From assembly GCA_948440265.1 (NCBI GenBank), contig CAOJOK010000006.1:1-64000 (forward strand): 64,000 bases of DNA. The letters are read 5' to 3'. Both the position numbers and the translations under genes were made by a program. The notes beneath the pieces are model-generated. The model was not told the origin of the DNA. It saw only the letters and a program-made list of their open reading frames with translations, and searched no databases. Shown piece after piece: positions 16,734 to 26,041 of the stretch. Each line of letters opens with the position of its first letter. Within the stretch, counting starts at the first letter, position 1. The stretch comes from an uncultured Clostridia bacterium (GTDB lineage Bacteria > Bacillota > Clostridia > Christensenellales > Pumilibacteraceae).

Positions 16734-18715
16734 TTATTGGCTCTCAATACTTTGGTTGCGACCTTGACGATATTGTCCGTCGTAAAGCCGTAAATCTCGA
16801 ACAGTTTGTTTGCCGGCGCACTGCAGCCGAAGCCGTCCATACAGACGTACGCGCCGTCCAAGCCGACGTATTTGCCCCAGCACAGCGACGAGCCCGCTTC
16901 TATCGCCACTCTGGCTCTGACCGCGCTCGGCAGTACGCTCTCGCGGTATTTGGCGGTCTGCTGTTCGAACAGTTCCATACAGGGCATAGACACCACTCTT
17001 GCCGCCACGCCCGAGGCATTGAGCTGTTCGTATGCGTGCATAGCGACGCCCACTTCGCTGCCCGTGGCAATCAGTATGACGTCGGGAATTTCCTTGTCGC
17101 AGTCGGAGAACACATAGCCGCCCTTGAGCGGGTCGGCGTCGTCGGCGACCTTGAAATATTCGAGGTTCTGGCGCGAGCAGACAATGACCGTGGGTCCCTT
17201 GCCCGACAGTGCGCTGACGTACGCCGCCGCCGTTTCGCGGCAGTCGCACGGGCGGAACACCTTGACGTTTGGCGTGCTGCGCAGAGCGACGAGCTGTTCT
17301 ATCGGCTGATGCGTGGGTCCGTCTTCTCCGACGCCTATCGAGTCGTGCGTCATTATGTAGGTTATCGGCAGGTTCATTATCGCGCTCATACGCATTGCGT
17401 TCTTCATATAGTCGGTGAACACGAAGAAGGTAGAGCAGAACACCGAGAAACCGCCGTGGAGCGCTATGCCGTTGCAGATTGCCGCCATTGCGTGTTCGCG
17501 GACGCCGAAATGAATGTTGCGTCCCGTTCTGTCCTGCGCGCCGTAATCGCCCTTGCCTTTCAGCGCCGTCTTATTGGACGGAGCAAGGTCCGCCGAACCG
17601 CCTATCAGGTTGGGCAGTGCGTCGGCGAGCTGATTCAATATCATTCCGCTGTAATTGCGGCTGGCGTCCACTTTATCCGTGGGTTTGACCGCCTTATAAA
17701 GCTGTTCGACGGACTGCGGTTTATTCTTTATCTCGGCGTTGAAGCGTTCGTAATCTTCGGGATATTTCGCCTTATACGCCTTTACAATCTTATTCCATTC
17801 CGACTCGCTCTTATTGAGCTCGTCGATAACGCCAGACATATGCTTTGTGACGTCGTTCGGCACTTCGAACGGCTTTGCCTTATAGCCGAGGTTGCTTTTT
17901 AAGGCTTCCACGCCTGCTTCGCCGAGCGGCGCACCGTGAGCGTCCGCGGTGCCTGCCTTGGGCGAACCGTATCCTATCGTGGTTCTGACGACGATTAGCG
18001 ACGGTTTATTCTTCTCGTCCTTGGCGATTCTGATTGCCGCCTGTATGGCGTCCACGTCTTCGCCGTCGTTGACCTTTATGACCTGCCAGCCCTGCGCTTC
18101 GTGGCGCTTCATAACGTCTTCGGTGAATGCCACGCTTGTATCGCCTTCTATGGATATGTCGTTGCTGTCGTAAAGCACTATGAGTTTGCCGAGCTTCCAG
18201 GTGCCTGCAAGCGACGCCGCTTCCGACTCTATGCCCTCCATCATACAGCCGTCGCCGCACAGTGCGTATGTATAGTGGTCCACTATGTTCAAGCCGTCTT
18301 TATTGTACTTTGCGGCAAGCGCGCTTTCGGCAAGCGCGAAACCGACTGCGTTCGCCACGCCCTGTCCGAGCGGTCCCGTGGACGTTTCCACGCCGGGGGT
18401 ACATTCGATTTCGGGGTGTCCCGGGGTGCGCGAACGGAGCTGACGGAAGTTCATCAAGTCTTCCTTGGTTACGCCGTAGCCGAATACGTGAAGCAGCGAA
18501 TACAACAGCGAGGAGCCGTGACCCGCGCTCAAAACAAAGCGGTCGCGGTTGAAGAAGTCGGGGTTTTTGGGGCAGTGCGTCATACTCTCCCAAAGCGCGT
18601 ATGCCATAGGCGCCGCGCCGAGCGCTATGCCCGGGTGTCCGCTGTTTGCCCTTTGCACCGTTTCCGCCGCCAAAACTCTTATTGCCGAAATTGTCTGTGC
18701 CTGTGCTTTATCCAT
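16730..18715 (-). CDS. tkt: Transketolase
   Basis: The 661-residue protein is a full-length transketolase. The first domain has the substrate-site SGHPG and the thiamine diphosphate motif starting GDGCMMEG (about residues 145-180). The Pyr domain has EDGPTHQPIEQL, and a C-terminal domain follows. It transfers two-carbon units in the pentose phosphate pathway in the cytoplasm and needs Mg2+ and ThDP. I chose the ATG at 18715 (MDKAQAQTISAIRVLAAE) because AGGAG precedes it and homologues start there; the open frame continues about 94 codons upstream with no similarity. It lies 38 bases after the phosphohexomutase gene, probably in the same operon. Confidence 0.96.
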   Translation of the reverse strand: MDKAQAQTISAIRVLAAETVQRANSGHPGIALGAAPMAYALWESMTHCPKNPDFFNRDRFVLSAGHGSSLLYSLLHVFGYGVTKEDLMNFRQLRSRTPGHPEIECTPGVETSTGPLGQGVANAVGFALAESALAAKYNKDGLNIVDHYTYALCGDGCMMEGIESEAASLAGTWKLGKLIVLYDSNDISIEGDTSVAFTEDVMKRHEAQGWQVIKVNDGEDVDAIQAAIRIAKDEKNKPSLIVVRTTIGYGSPKAGTADAHGAPLGEAGVEALKSNLGYKAKPFEVPNDVTKHMSGVIDELNKSESEWNKIVKAYKAKYPEDYERFNAEIKNKPQSVEQLYKAVKPTDKVDASRNYSGMILNQLADALPNLIGGSADLAPSNKTALKGKGDYGAQDRTGRNIHFGVREHAMAAICNGIALHGGFSVFCSTFFVFTDYMKNAMRMSAIMNLPITYIMTHDSIGVGEDGPTHQPIEQLVALRSTPNVKVFRPCDCRETAAAYVSALSGKGPTVIVCSRQNLEYFKVADDADPLKGGYVFSDCDKEIPDVILIATGSEVGVAMHAYEQLNASGVAARVVSMPCMELFEQQTAKYRESVLPSAVRARVAIEAGSSLCWGKYVGLDGAYVCMDGFGCSAPANKLFEIYGFTTDNIVKVATKVLRANK

Positions 18716-18753
18716 TTTATATCTCTCTCCTAAAAGTATTTTTACGTTTTTTG

Positions 18754-20247
18754 TTATGCCTGCTCTTTCAGCGCCGTGCAGTCGAGCAGAGAATAGGAAC
18801 CGAAGAACGCCTGCAAAAAGCCAGCAATCTTTTTGACACCGCCGTAATTGTTCGATTCTATATTGATGACGATTACGGGGTCGTGAACGCTGACGCGCGC
18901 CAGAAAGAAGCCGTCGGCGAAACTCATTTCCGCCCTTACGCCCTCGGCGCTGTCCTTTGCCAAAGCGCACATACCGCCGTTTTCCAGCTCTCTGCACACG
19001 CTTTCCAGCTGCGAAAGAATTTGAAGCGCCATAGGTCTGAAATCATTGCTCTTTATTTTAAGCCGTATCTCCGTGCTTTCGACGGGCTGTTTCAAATCGG
19101 CTATCAAATCGGTCAACTGCCTGCCCTCTCTTTTGAGCTGTGCCGCCTTGACTGCCAGACGCAGCGAAAGGTATGCCCCGTCGTCGAGATAGAAGTTCTC
19201 TTTGAGTGCGGCGTGACCGCTTGTTTCTATCGCAAGCGGAACATAGTTGCCGAGCTTTTCCAATCTCTGCGCTTCGCCGATGACGTTGCGGTAACCGCGC
19301 TTGAAACGCCTGTGAGTGCCGCCCTTTGCCGCGATAAATTCGGTAAGCCCCGAACTCGTTACGCTGTCCGTAACTATGGTTGCGCCGCTCTCCTCCGAAA
19401 GCAGTATCGCGCTTATGAGCGCTATCAGTCTGTTGCGGTTTATTTCGCTTCCGTCCGACGACGCCACCGCCGCCCTGTCCACGTCCGCGTCGAAGATTAT
19501 GCCGAGGTCGGCGCCGTACGCCGTCACTCTGTCCGTGAGCGAGCGCATTGCCGTTTCGTTTTCCGGATTGGGGATATGCCCCGAAAAGCTTCCGTCGGGT
19601 GTAAGATACTGCGAACTCGAAATATCCGCGCCGAGCGGCATAAGCACTCTTTCGGCGAAAAAGCCGCCTGCGCCGCCACCTGCGTCCACGCAAATCTTCA
19701 TTCCCGAAAGCGGCGTTTCGTCTCCGCCCAGCGCCCTTGCCTTGCTTATGAGAAAATCGCAGTACAGCGCCATAAAGTCCTTGCGGTATATCTTGCTTTC
19801 GGTTGCAGTCAGCGCCTTATCCGCCGCCGCGTATTCTATTATCTTATCGAGGTCGGACGAATCTATGCCGCCGCTTTTCGTAAAAAATTTCAGTCCGTTT
19901 CTGTCGCTCGGGTGGTGCGAAGCCGTTATCATAACGGCGCCGTCGCAGTCCGTTTCGGCGAACTTCGTCATCATAAACGCGGACGGCGTGGAGCAAAGTC
20001 CTATGTCATATATTTCGCAGCCGCTCTCTTTAAGCGCCTGCTCCGCCGCCGCCGCTATGCGCGGCGCGCTTAAACGCGAGTCGTGGCCGAGCGCCACCTT
20101 ATTGCCCGCTCCGCCTGCCGCCCTTTCTTTAAGCCAATATGCGTATGCCTTTACCGCCGCCATAACGTCTTCGTCGGTGAGTTCGACGTTTTCCCCGAGA
20201 GCGACTCCGCGCAAGTCGGTTCCGCTTTTCAAAGCACTTATATCCAT
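18754..20247 (-). CDS. Phosphomannomutase/phosphoglucomutase family protein
   Basis: The 497-residue protein is an alpha-D-phosphohexomutase. It has the phosphoserine loop TASHHP (usual TASHNP, Ser about residue 109), the metal loop DADVDR (usual DGDGDR, about 245-250), the sugar-specificity loop (IETSGHAALKENFYLDDGAY, about 340-360) and a C-terminal phosphate-binding domain. It interconverts hexose 1- and 6-phosphates, feeding nucleotide-sugar or glycolytic pathways. Whether glucose, mannose or glucosamine phosphate is preferred cannot be read from the sequence. The variant metal loop and TASHHP suggest a divergent subgroup. A TTTACA-N17-TATAAT promoter is at 20313-20341. Confidence 0.88.
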   Translation of the reverse strand: MDISALKSGTDLRGVALGENVELTDEDVMAAVKAYAYWLKERAAGGAGNKVALGHDSRLSAPRIAAAAEQALKESGCEIYDIGLCSTPSAFMMTKFAETDCDGAVMITASHHPSDRNGLKFFTKSGGIDSSDLDKIIEYAAADKALTATESKIYRKDFMALYCDFLISKARALGGDETPLSGMKICVDAGGGAGGFFAERVLMPLGADISSSQYLTPDGSFSGHIPNPENETAMRSLTDRVTAYGADLGIIFDADVDRAAVASSDGSEINRNRLIALISAILLSEESGATIVTDSVTSSGLTEFIAAKGGTHRRFKRGYRNVIGEAQRLEKLGNYVPLAIETSGHAALKENFYLDDGAYLSLRLAVKAAQLKREGRQLTDLIADLKQPVESTEIRLKIKSNDFRPMALQILSQLESVCRELENGGMCALAKDSAEGVRAEMSFADGFFLARVSVHDPVIVINIESNNYGGVKKIAGFLQAFFGSYSLLDCTALKEQA

Positions 20248-20312
20248 AGACCTTGACCGTTTCCTTTAACCGAATCCGCAGTGATTTTTTAAGCGCGGTT
20301 TCGACCTATATA

Positions 20313-20341
20313 ATTATAACCCAAACACGGCTTTTTGTAAA
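20313..20341 (-). promoter_or_regulatory. Sigma-A promoter of the phosphohexomutase-tkt operon
   Basis: On the minus strand TTTACA (20336-20341), 17 bases, then TATAAT (20313-20318). Predicted transcription starts about 60 bases before the ATG at 20247. Confidence 0.72.
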
Positions 20342-20480
20342 GGAATTTATGCGGTCAATCTACGGACGTTTATACACTGTATTCGGACATTTTGCCCTAT
20401 TCGTTTATAAATACGGCGCACGGCGGTATAAAACCGCGGCGGTCGGCGATAATTACTAAAAAAAGAGAGAGGTTGCTTTT

Positions 20481-21140
20481 ATGTCGGTTAATTATTGCAT
20501 AGGAAGTATCGGAGTGAAAAGAAACAAATTTCTGGCGTGCGGAGAAAATTCGGTCTGCGCCGACAACGACGACGTTTTGGGGTTCTTTTCCCTTTCCGGA
20601 AAGCTGTACTGTCTGCCCGGCAAGCTCCCGTTCGGGGACTTGTCCGTCAAGAGCTATATCTGTTATCGGCGTTCGCTCTTAAACGAAAAGTGCCGACCTA
20701 TGACTTTAAACGAAATGAAATTTCTTTTGCGCGCGGTGGGCTGTAAGTTCTCCTTAAACCGCAAGGTCAAGACTTTGACGCGCATAGAGTTTCGTCTGCT
20801 GTCGCTTGCGGCGAAGTGGGCGCCCGACTGCAAGACGATTTTTCTGAACTTCGACGGTTTGGACTATTGCTATGCGAGAAAGCGCGAAATGAGAAAGGCG
20901 CTTAACCGTCTGTCCAAAAAGTACGAAGTGTTTGCCGCGGTGTCCGACAGCAGGTTTATTCCCAAAAAGGCGCGGATACTGACCTATTCTTCGGACGGTA
21001 TCGTCAAGGTCGACAAGCCGCAGAAACAAAAAAGCGTGCCCGTTTCCAGCCGCGCTTTAAAAAAGTTTTTAAAGACGCGCCCGTACTTCGGGTCGCTTCT
21101 CAAAGACGCGCAAAAGACCGTGCTTATAACCACAAAATAG
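20481..21140 (+). CDS. Unknown protein resembling a degenerate ABC ATPase domain
   Basis: This 219-residue protein is not clearly assignable. Its C-terminal half (about 95-180: LTRIEFRLLSLAAKWAPDC, then KTIFLNFDGLDYC, then MRKALNRLSKKYEVFAAVSD) has the spacing of the signature-to-Walker-B-to-H-loop part of an ABC ATPase. The LSGGQ, Walker B Asp-Glu and H-loop His are gone, and no Walker A P-loop is visible in the N-terminal half. It is preceded by a GAGAGAGG ribosome site. It ends exactly where the convergent recF ends (stop codons abut at 21140/21141). It is probably a non-catalytic relative of an ABC protein; a function cannot be proposed. Confidence 0.6.
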   Translation: MSVNYCIGSIGVKRNKFLACGENSVCADNDDVLGFFSLSGKLYCLPGKLPFGDLSVKSYICYRRSLLNEKCRPMTLNEMKFLLRAVGCKFSLNRKVKTLTRIEFRLLSLAAKWAPDCKTIFLNFDGLDYCYARKREMRKALNRLSKKYEVFAAVSDSRFIPKKARILTYSSDGIVKVDKPQKQKSVPVSSRALKKFLKTRPYFGSLLKDAQKTVLITTK

Positions 21141-22220
21141 TCACACGATTTTGCCGCCGTCCACTTTGAATCTTTTTACGCCGTTATCCCCGACGAGCTC
21201 GGGCAGTTCCGTGCAGGTGATTATGACCTGATAAGGGCGAATGAGTTTGAGCAGTCTTTCCCTGCGAACGCAGTCAAGCTCGCTCATCACGTCGTCCAAA
21301 AGAAGCACGGGGCTTTCCCCCGTAAACTCCGTCATAAGCCGCAAAAGCGCAAGCTGAAGCGACAGAGCGGCGGTGCGCTGCTGACCCTGCGACCCGAACG
21401 AGCGCAGGTCTATGCCGTCCGCCGTTATCTTCACGTCGTCCTTATGCGGACCTATATGCGTGAAGCCGAGCCGCAAATCGGACTCTCTGCTTCGCGCCAG
21501 TAGTTTTATCATATTTTCTTCTATCTCTTTGACGCTTTCGCCGTCCGCGCCTTCGTATGCAAGCGAAAACTCTTCTTTGCCGTCGGTTATGAAAGAGTGC
21601 ACGTCTTTCGCGTGCGGCAGAAGGCGGTTCAAAAAGCCGCGGCGGGACTTGACTATACCCGCGCCTGCGGCGGCAAGCTGCATATCCCAGACGTCGAGCG
21701 CGGAAGAGTCTATCTTCTGCTGTTTCAGCAGTTTGTTTCTCTGCGCGAGAATTTTATTGTATCTATTGAGCGCGTAAAAATAGCTTTTCGACATCTGGCT
21801 TAACGCCACGTCCGCAAAGCGTCTGCGCTCCGACGGCGATTCCTTGACCGTCTTGATTTCTTCGGGCGAAAACAGTACGCCGAGAATGGTGCCCATAAGC
21901 TCGCCCAATCTCGTCAGCGGCAGAGAGTTTACCGACACGCACTTATTCACGTTCTTGCTCAACACTATTTCCACTTTGTCCGAGCCGTACTTTTTCTGCA
22001 CTTCGGCGGCGACGTAAGCTCTTTCGCAGTCCCAGCGAATGAGCTCCTTGTCTCTCGGCGTGCGCTGTGACTTTCCGACGCAAGTCACATACAGCGCTTC
22101 CAAAAGGTTGGTCTTGCCCTGTGCGTTGCGCCCTTCGAACACGTTGACGCCGTCCGACAGCTCTATCGTCGAACCCTGCCAATTGCGGAAGTCTTTAAGT
22201 GTCAGCTTGTTTACGTACAT
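21141..22220 (-). CDS. recF: DNA replication/repair protein RecF
   Basis: The 359-residue protein starts MYVNKLTLKDFRNW as RecF proteins do. It has a Walker A loop (GRNAQGKTN, about 31-39), the RecF stretch FSPEEIKTVKESPSERRRFADVALSQ, and the ABC-type signature and Walker B (SQGQQRTAALSLQLA, LLLDDVMSELD). RecF loads RecA at gaps with RecO and RecR. It is not next to dnaA/dnaN here. A TAAAAT (minus strand, 22227-22232) lies six bases before the ATG with no ribosome site at normal spacing, so this mRNA may also be leaderless, but no good -35 is visible. Confidence 0.95.
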   Translation of the reverse strand: MYVNKLTLKDFRNWQGSTIELSDGVNVFEGRNAQGKTNLLEALYVTCVGKSQRTPRDKELIRWDCERAYVAAEVQKKYGSDKVEIVLSKNVNKCVSVNSLPLTRLGELMGTILGVLFSPEEIKTVKESPSERRRFADVALSQMSKSYFYALNRYNKILAQRNKLLKQQKIDSSALDVWDMQLAAAGAGIVKSRRGFLNRLLPHAKDVHSFITDGKEEFSLAYEGADGESVKEIEENMIKLLARSRESDLRLGFTHIGPHKDDVKITADGIDLRSFGSQGQQRTAALSLQLALLRLMTEFTGESPVLLLDDVMSELDCVRRERLLKLIRPYQVIITCTELPELVGDNGVKRFKVDGGKIV

Positions 22221-22242
22221 ACCTGTATTTTACCACATCGGC

Positions 22243-22274
22243 AAAAAAAATGCGAGCGTTTTGCCCGCATTTTT
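22243..22274 (-). terminator. Intrinsic terminator of the large repeat protein gene
   Basis: On the minus strand AAAATGCG pairs with CGCATTTT (22266-22273 and 22247-22254), with an inner GC/GC pair, followed by a run of eight T. It lies just upstream of recF. Confidence 0.8.
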
Positions 22275-22288
22275 CTTTTACCCGTATC

Positions 22289-25200
22289 TCAAAGATTGGA
22301 AAAGTCGAACTGTGTTTCTATCGCGCCGACAGCGTGGCTTGTTTCTTCCGCCGTTTTGAAAGTCGCGCTTTCGTACTGTTTGAGAATGTCGAGAGATTCC
22401 TGCACGGTGGAGGCTATCGCTTCTCCGTCGCCGCTTATTCCCGCCATTGCGAACAGCACCGCCTGTTCCTGTTTCGAAAGCGCGTTTATACGCACAGGCG
22501 CGGCGGCTTTCATCGTGGACAAATCGACGTACAGCGTGACGAAAATCTTTTCGGGCAGTATTGCGCCCAGCACGCCTGAACTGCCGCCCGATATCTTCGA
22601 GAAGTCTACTTCCACGACAAGGCGCATATAGTTTTTATCCGTATCGACCGTGCCGCCCATTGCGCTCAATTCGTCGTAATACTTCTGCGCGTTTTCATAG
22701 CCGCTTGCTATGACGGTCAGCTCTTTCAGATTCGCGTGTTTTTCTTCGAACTGTCCCGAAATATATCCCGCGAAGTATTTGTCCGCCATTCTGCCGACAA
22801 AGCCGTTTGCCGCGCTCGGCACGCTTTCGAAAGAATTCTCCATATCCGTCTTATCGAAAGGCACGGCGGCGTTGGTTATCAATTCGTTTTCGGAATAGTT
22901 GTTTTCGTTGTTGTTTTCTCCGCGCGCGTACAGTCCCTGCAAGGCGCCCTTGACGTTTTCAATCGCCTGCTCTTTGTTGACGCCGTACTCGGGATTTGCC
23001 GTATCCACGCTTGTGGCTTTTGCCAGGAAAGAGTAGAAGTCCGTGAGCTTTATGCCGCCGTTTACGAACTCGTAACCGTCTTCGCCGAGGCTGTCGGTGA
23101 GCACCTTGAAGCTGTCATATACGGCTTTGCCGAGCTCGTCGGCTTTTTCGTCGAGGTTGAGAGCGTCGCTTCCCGACAGGTGGTTCAGCATTTTCTGCAA
23201 CGTCTGTTTCTCGTCGTCGCCCATAAGATTTACCGTTATTTCCGTTTCATAACCGTTGCCCGACGCGTTTTTCCGCTCCGTATAGCAGGTTGCGACGACG
23301 TAAACGGTTTTGACGGGCAGCAGAGAGGAGATACTCTCTCCGAAGCTTTCCAGACTTATCTGCGCCGCCAGCCTTATATATCTGCCGTTTGCGTCCTCTC
23401 CTATCTTTATACCTGCGATTGTGCCGAGCTGTGTGCTCTCGCCCATTGCTTCGGCGAATATTTTGGCAAGCTCGCTTTCCGTTATCACGGGAGCCAAGTC
23501 CTGCGCCGCTCTCGTATCCGTCTTTAATTTGTCGATATCGAAGCTGTCGGCATCGAAGTTGTTTATATCGACGATTCGGAATATGGCGTTAAAGTCCGCA
23601 AGCTCGCCGACGTTGAGATAATACTTGCTTCTTATTTCTTCCGTGAATTTTTCATAGTTCTCTGCCGATTTGTTTATTCCGAGCTTATCGGTCAGATAGC
23701 CGCTCTCGTCCGAACCCGTCAGTTTTTTCAGCATATTCTTTATTTCGTCGGGCTCCACCACGCGATTGCCGCCGTCGTCTTTGAACACGGTGTCGGATAT
23801 GACGGTGAACATATCGGGAAGCAGGACTTTGGACGTCGTAAACTCTATGGTATCCAAAGTTTCGTACATACTGTCGAGAGTCTGCCGAAGCGGAGTTTCC
23901 AACTGGCTTATTACGGAGTCCATATCCAGCGACTTGACGAGCTTGCCTATGACTTTTAGCGTTTCTTCCGTCTGCTGTGCGCTTAAATCGTTATAGCGTA
24001 TCTGCGTTTTGACGTAACTGTCGTCACTTAAACCCTTGGTTATGTCCACGACGGCGGTTATCATTATGCGCTCCGGCAAGAACGACGAGATAATCGAGCC
24101 TATGTCTGCGCCCGCGCTTTCGGTGAGCGAACTTAAACTTACGGACACGCCGAACTCCATAAACTGACGAATATCGCCTGCGCCGTTTATAGACTCTCTG
24201 CGAAGCGCAAGCTGTTCGGCGCGTATGTCGTAAGCGGCAAGCTCGCTGTCGCCCAAAACGGAGCCGAGCGTTTCGGAAATTATCGCGCCCATCATTCTGT
24301 CGTTTATTACCACTTTGAGCTTGTCGGCATTTTCTTCGCCAAGCAGTTCTTCCATTCGGCTGCCGTCTATGAGTGCGGTTATGTCCTTGATTTTATCGGA
24401 CTCGCCTATGCCGAAAAGCGCCATAAAGTCTTCGAACTCGATTTCGTCGCCGCTGTCGGGGACTTTGTCGGGGTCGAGATTTATGAGATATTTCGCGGCG
24501 ATTTCCTTTAAAAATTCATCCTTATAGTCGATAAGTTTTTTGCCGCTTATGTCGGCGGGCTTATAGACCGTGCCGTACACGGCGTTATAGTTTTCTTCGC
24601 CTGCGCCTGCGGCATACTGATTGTTGAACGTATAATCGGGGTTTATCGCGTGTTCGTAATCGCTTGTGCAGACGTTTTTAAGCGTATTCAAAAGCTCTTT
24701 GCTCGTGACCTTGTCGGCTTCTTCCGCGCCTTCGTTTATCTTGGCGAACGATATTACCGTGTCGAACGCGTCTATCTTCATAGAGCCGTCCTTGACGTTG
24801 GAAAGGTCGGCAAGCTCCGTGACGGTGTTCAGCACGGGGCGGACGTTGGTCGACACGATTTCGTCGAGCATCTGTCTTACGCCCTTAAACTCCCCGTCCG
24901 TCATTTTCATTATCGAGTCGATGAGTTTTATCGCGCTGTTCAACTTCTTTTCGTCGTCGATACGGTTTATCTTTATGTCCATATCGGTTGCCGCGTCCAG
25001 ACCCAAGCCGAGCGTCAGATAGAGATTGTTCGGCAAGAGCGCCTTGACGGCAAAATGCGCGGCGCCTGCTCCGTACTTATCCAGCACGGGCTTTATAGCA
25101 TCGGTGACTTTGACCTGCACGGTCAGATTCAGCATAGTCACGTCTTTTTTCTCTTTGCTCATATCGCCGTTTTCCGCCGTGACGGTGACTTCGCGCGACT

Positions 25201-25936
25201 CGCGCGAGAGTATTATCTGGCGAAGCGATATGTAATCGCCGACGTTTTCTATGCCGTATTCTTTGAGCGGCTCGGTAAACTCCAATCCGTCGGACAATAT
25301 TTTGCCGAGCATTTTATCGACGAACGCCGCCAATCCCTTATCCTTGATTGTCAGCAGATATTCGTCGTGCTTGGACTCGTCGTAATTTTCCAGCCGCGAC
25401 AGGTCCACGTTTTCCTTTGTGAACAGCGCGGATATGTATTCCATAAACGCGTTTTTGTCCGCGCCGCCGCTTTCCTCTCCGCCGCCGGCGACATCAGAGC
25501 CGCTTTCCTCTTCGCCGCCAGCGGAACCGTCCGTCATACGGCTGTTTTGCTCCGACTGCGGCTGACCCGACTTTATGAGTTCGTAAATCGTATCCACGTC
25601 TATGTCGGCTTCGTCGTTTAAAAACAGCGACTTTTTGAGGTCGGCATAAAAAGCGTTCAAATCGGCTTCTTCATAGCCGTTTGTGACTATCTTCTTTTCG
25701 TCGGGGGCATAGAGATTTGCCACCACGGAAAAACATTCCGACAGCGACATATCGAGATTGTTTTTCGTATATTCGTTGCCGAAATACCAGCCTGCGCCCA
25801 CGCCCACGGCAAGCACGACTACGGCCACTATCGCAAAAGTCAGCAGACAGCTGCAACAACAGCTTTTCTTTTTCTTCTTCTTGACAGGTTTGGTCTTTCT
25901 GTTCTTTTCGTCGAGTACAACGCGTTTTTCGCCCAT
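22289..25936 (-). CDS. Very large anchored extracellular repeat protein of unknown function
   Basis: I do not recognise this 1215-residue protein. The N-terminus is basic, then KKKKKKSCCCSC leads into one membrane helix (about 31-52), so most of the chain should be outside. A Gly/Glu/Ser-rich linker lies at about 135-160. After that a unit appears four times, anchored on KALLPNNLYLTL (about 299), SSFLPERIMITAV (618), SSLLPVKTVYVVA (871) and GAILPEKIFVTLYVDLS (1125). Each anchor is followed by a beta strand with a conserved Asp and a helical stretch (N-ls-xx-xtlk). Spacings are about 320, 253 and 254 residues. A TTGACA promoter and a GGGGAGG ribosome site precede it. A structural or adhesive role is possible but not shown. 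Confidence 0.75.
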   Translation of the reverse strand: MGEKRVVLDEKNRKTKPVKKKKKKSCCCSCLLTFAIVAVVVLAVGVGAGWYFGNEYTKNNLDMSLSECFSVVANLYAPDEKKIVTNGYEEADLNAFYADLKKSLFLNDEADIDVDTIYELIKSGQPQSEQNSRMTDGSAGGEEESGSDVAGGGEESGGADKNAFMEYISALFTKENVDLSRLENYDESKHDEYLLTIKDKGLAAFVDKMLGKILSDGLEFTEPLKEYGIENVGDYISLRQIILSRESREVTVTAENGDMSKEKKDVTMLNLTVQVKVTDAIKPVLDKYGAGAAHFAVKALLPNNLYLTLGLGLDAATDMDIKINRIDDEKKLNSAIKLIDSIMKMTDGEFKGVRQMLDEIVSTNVRPVLNTVTELADLSNVKDGSMKIDAFDTVISFAKINEGAEEADKVTSKELLNTLKNVCTSDYEHAINPDYTFNNQYAAGAGEENYNAVYGTVYKPADISGKKLIDYKDEFLKEIAAKYLINLDPDKVPDSGDEIEFEDFMALFGIGESDKIKDITALIDGSRMEELLGEENADKLKVVINDRMMGAIISETLGSVLGDSELAAYDIRAEQLALRRESINGAGDIRQFMEFGVSVSLSSLTESAGADIGSIISSFLPERIMITAVVDITKGLSDDSYVKTQIRYNDLSAQQTEETLKVIGKLVKSLDMDSVISQLETPLRQTLDSMYETLDTIEFTTSKVLLPDMFTVISDTVFKDDGGNRVVEPDEIKNMLKKLTGSDESGYLTDKLGINKSAENYEKFTEEIRSKYYLNVGELADFNAIFRIVDINNFDADSFDIDKLKTDTRAAQDLAPVITESELAKIFAEAMGESTQLGTIAGIKIGEDANGRYIRLAAQISLESFGESISSLLPVKTVYVVATCYTERKNASGNGYETEITVNLMGDDEKQTLQKMLNHLSGSDALNLDEKADELGKAVYDSFKVLTDSLGEDGYEFVNGGIKLTDFYSFLAKATSVDTANPEYGVNKEQAIENVKGALQGLYARGENNNENNYSENELITNAAVPFDKTDMENSFESVPSAANGFVGRMADKYFAGYISGQFEEKHANLKELTVIASGYENAQKYYDELSAMGGTVDTDKNYMRLVVEVDFSKISGGSSGVLGAILPEKIFVTLYVDLSTMKAAAPVRINALSKQEQAVLFAMAGISGDGEAIASTVQESLDILKQYESATFKTAEETSHAVGAIETQFDFSNL

Positions 25937-25986
25937 AAGACGCCTCCCCGAAATTTGCTCCGATTGAGCATTACTTTACACTATAT

Positions 25987-26015
25987 ATTTTACTGTGCAA
26001 ACGGGAAAATGTCAA
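25987..26015 (-). promoter_or_regulatory. Sigma-A promoter of the large repeat protein
   Basis: On the minus strand TTGACA (26010-26015), 17 bases, then TAAAAT (25987-25992). It lies between the ligD stop and the large gene, with a transcript leader of about 45 bases. Confidence 0.77.
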
Positions 26016-26041
26016 TAGCAAGCGGACGCGCTCGCGCAATT

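Noticed and set aside
18716..18997. 94-codon N-terminal extension of transketolase
   Set aside because: It has no similarity to transketolases, overlaps the phosphohexomutase gene, and the ATG at 18715 has a good ribosome site.
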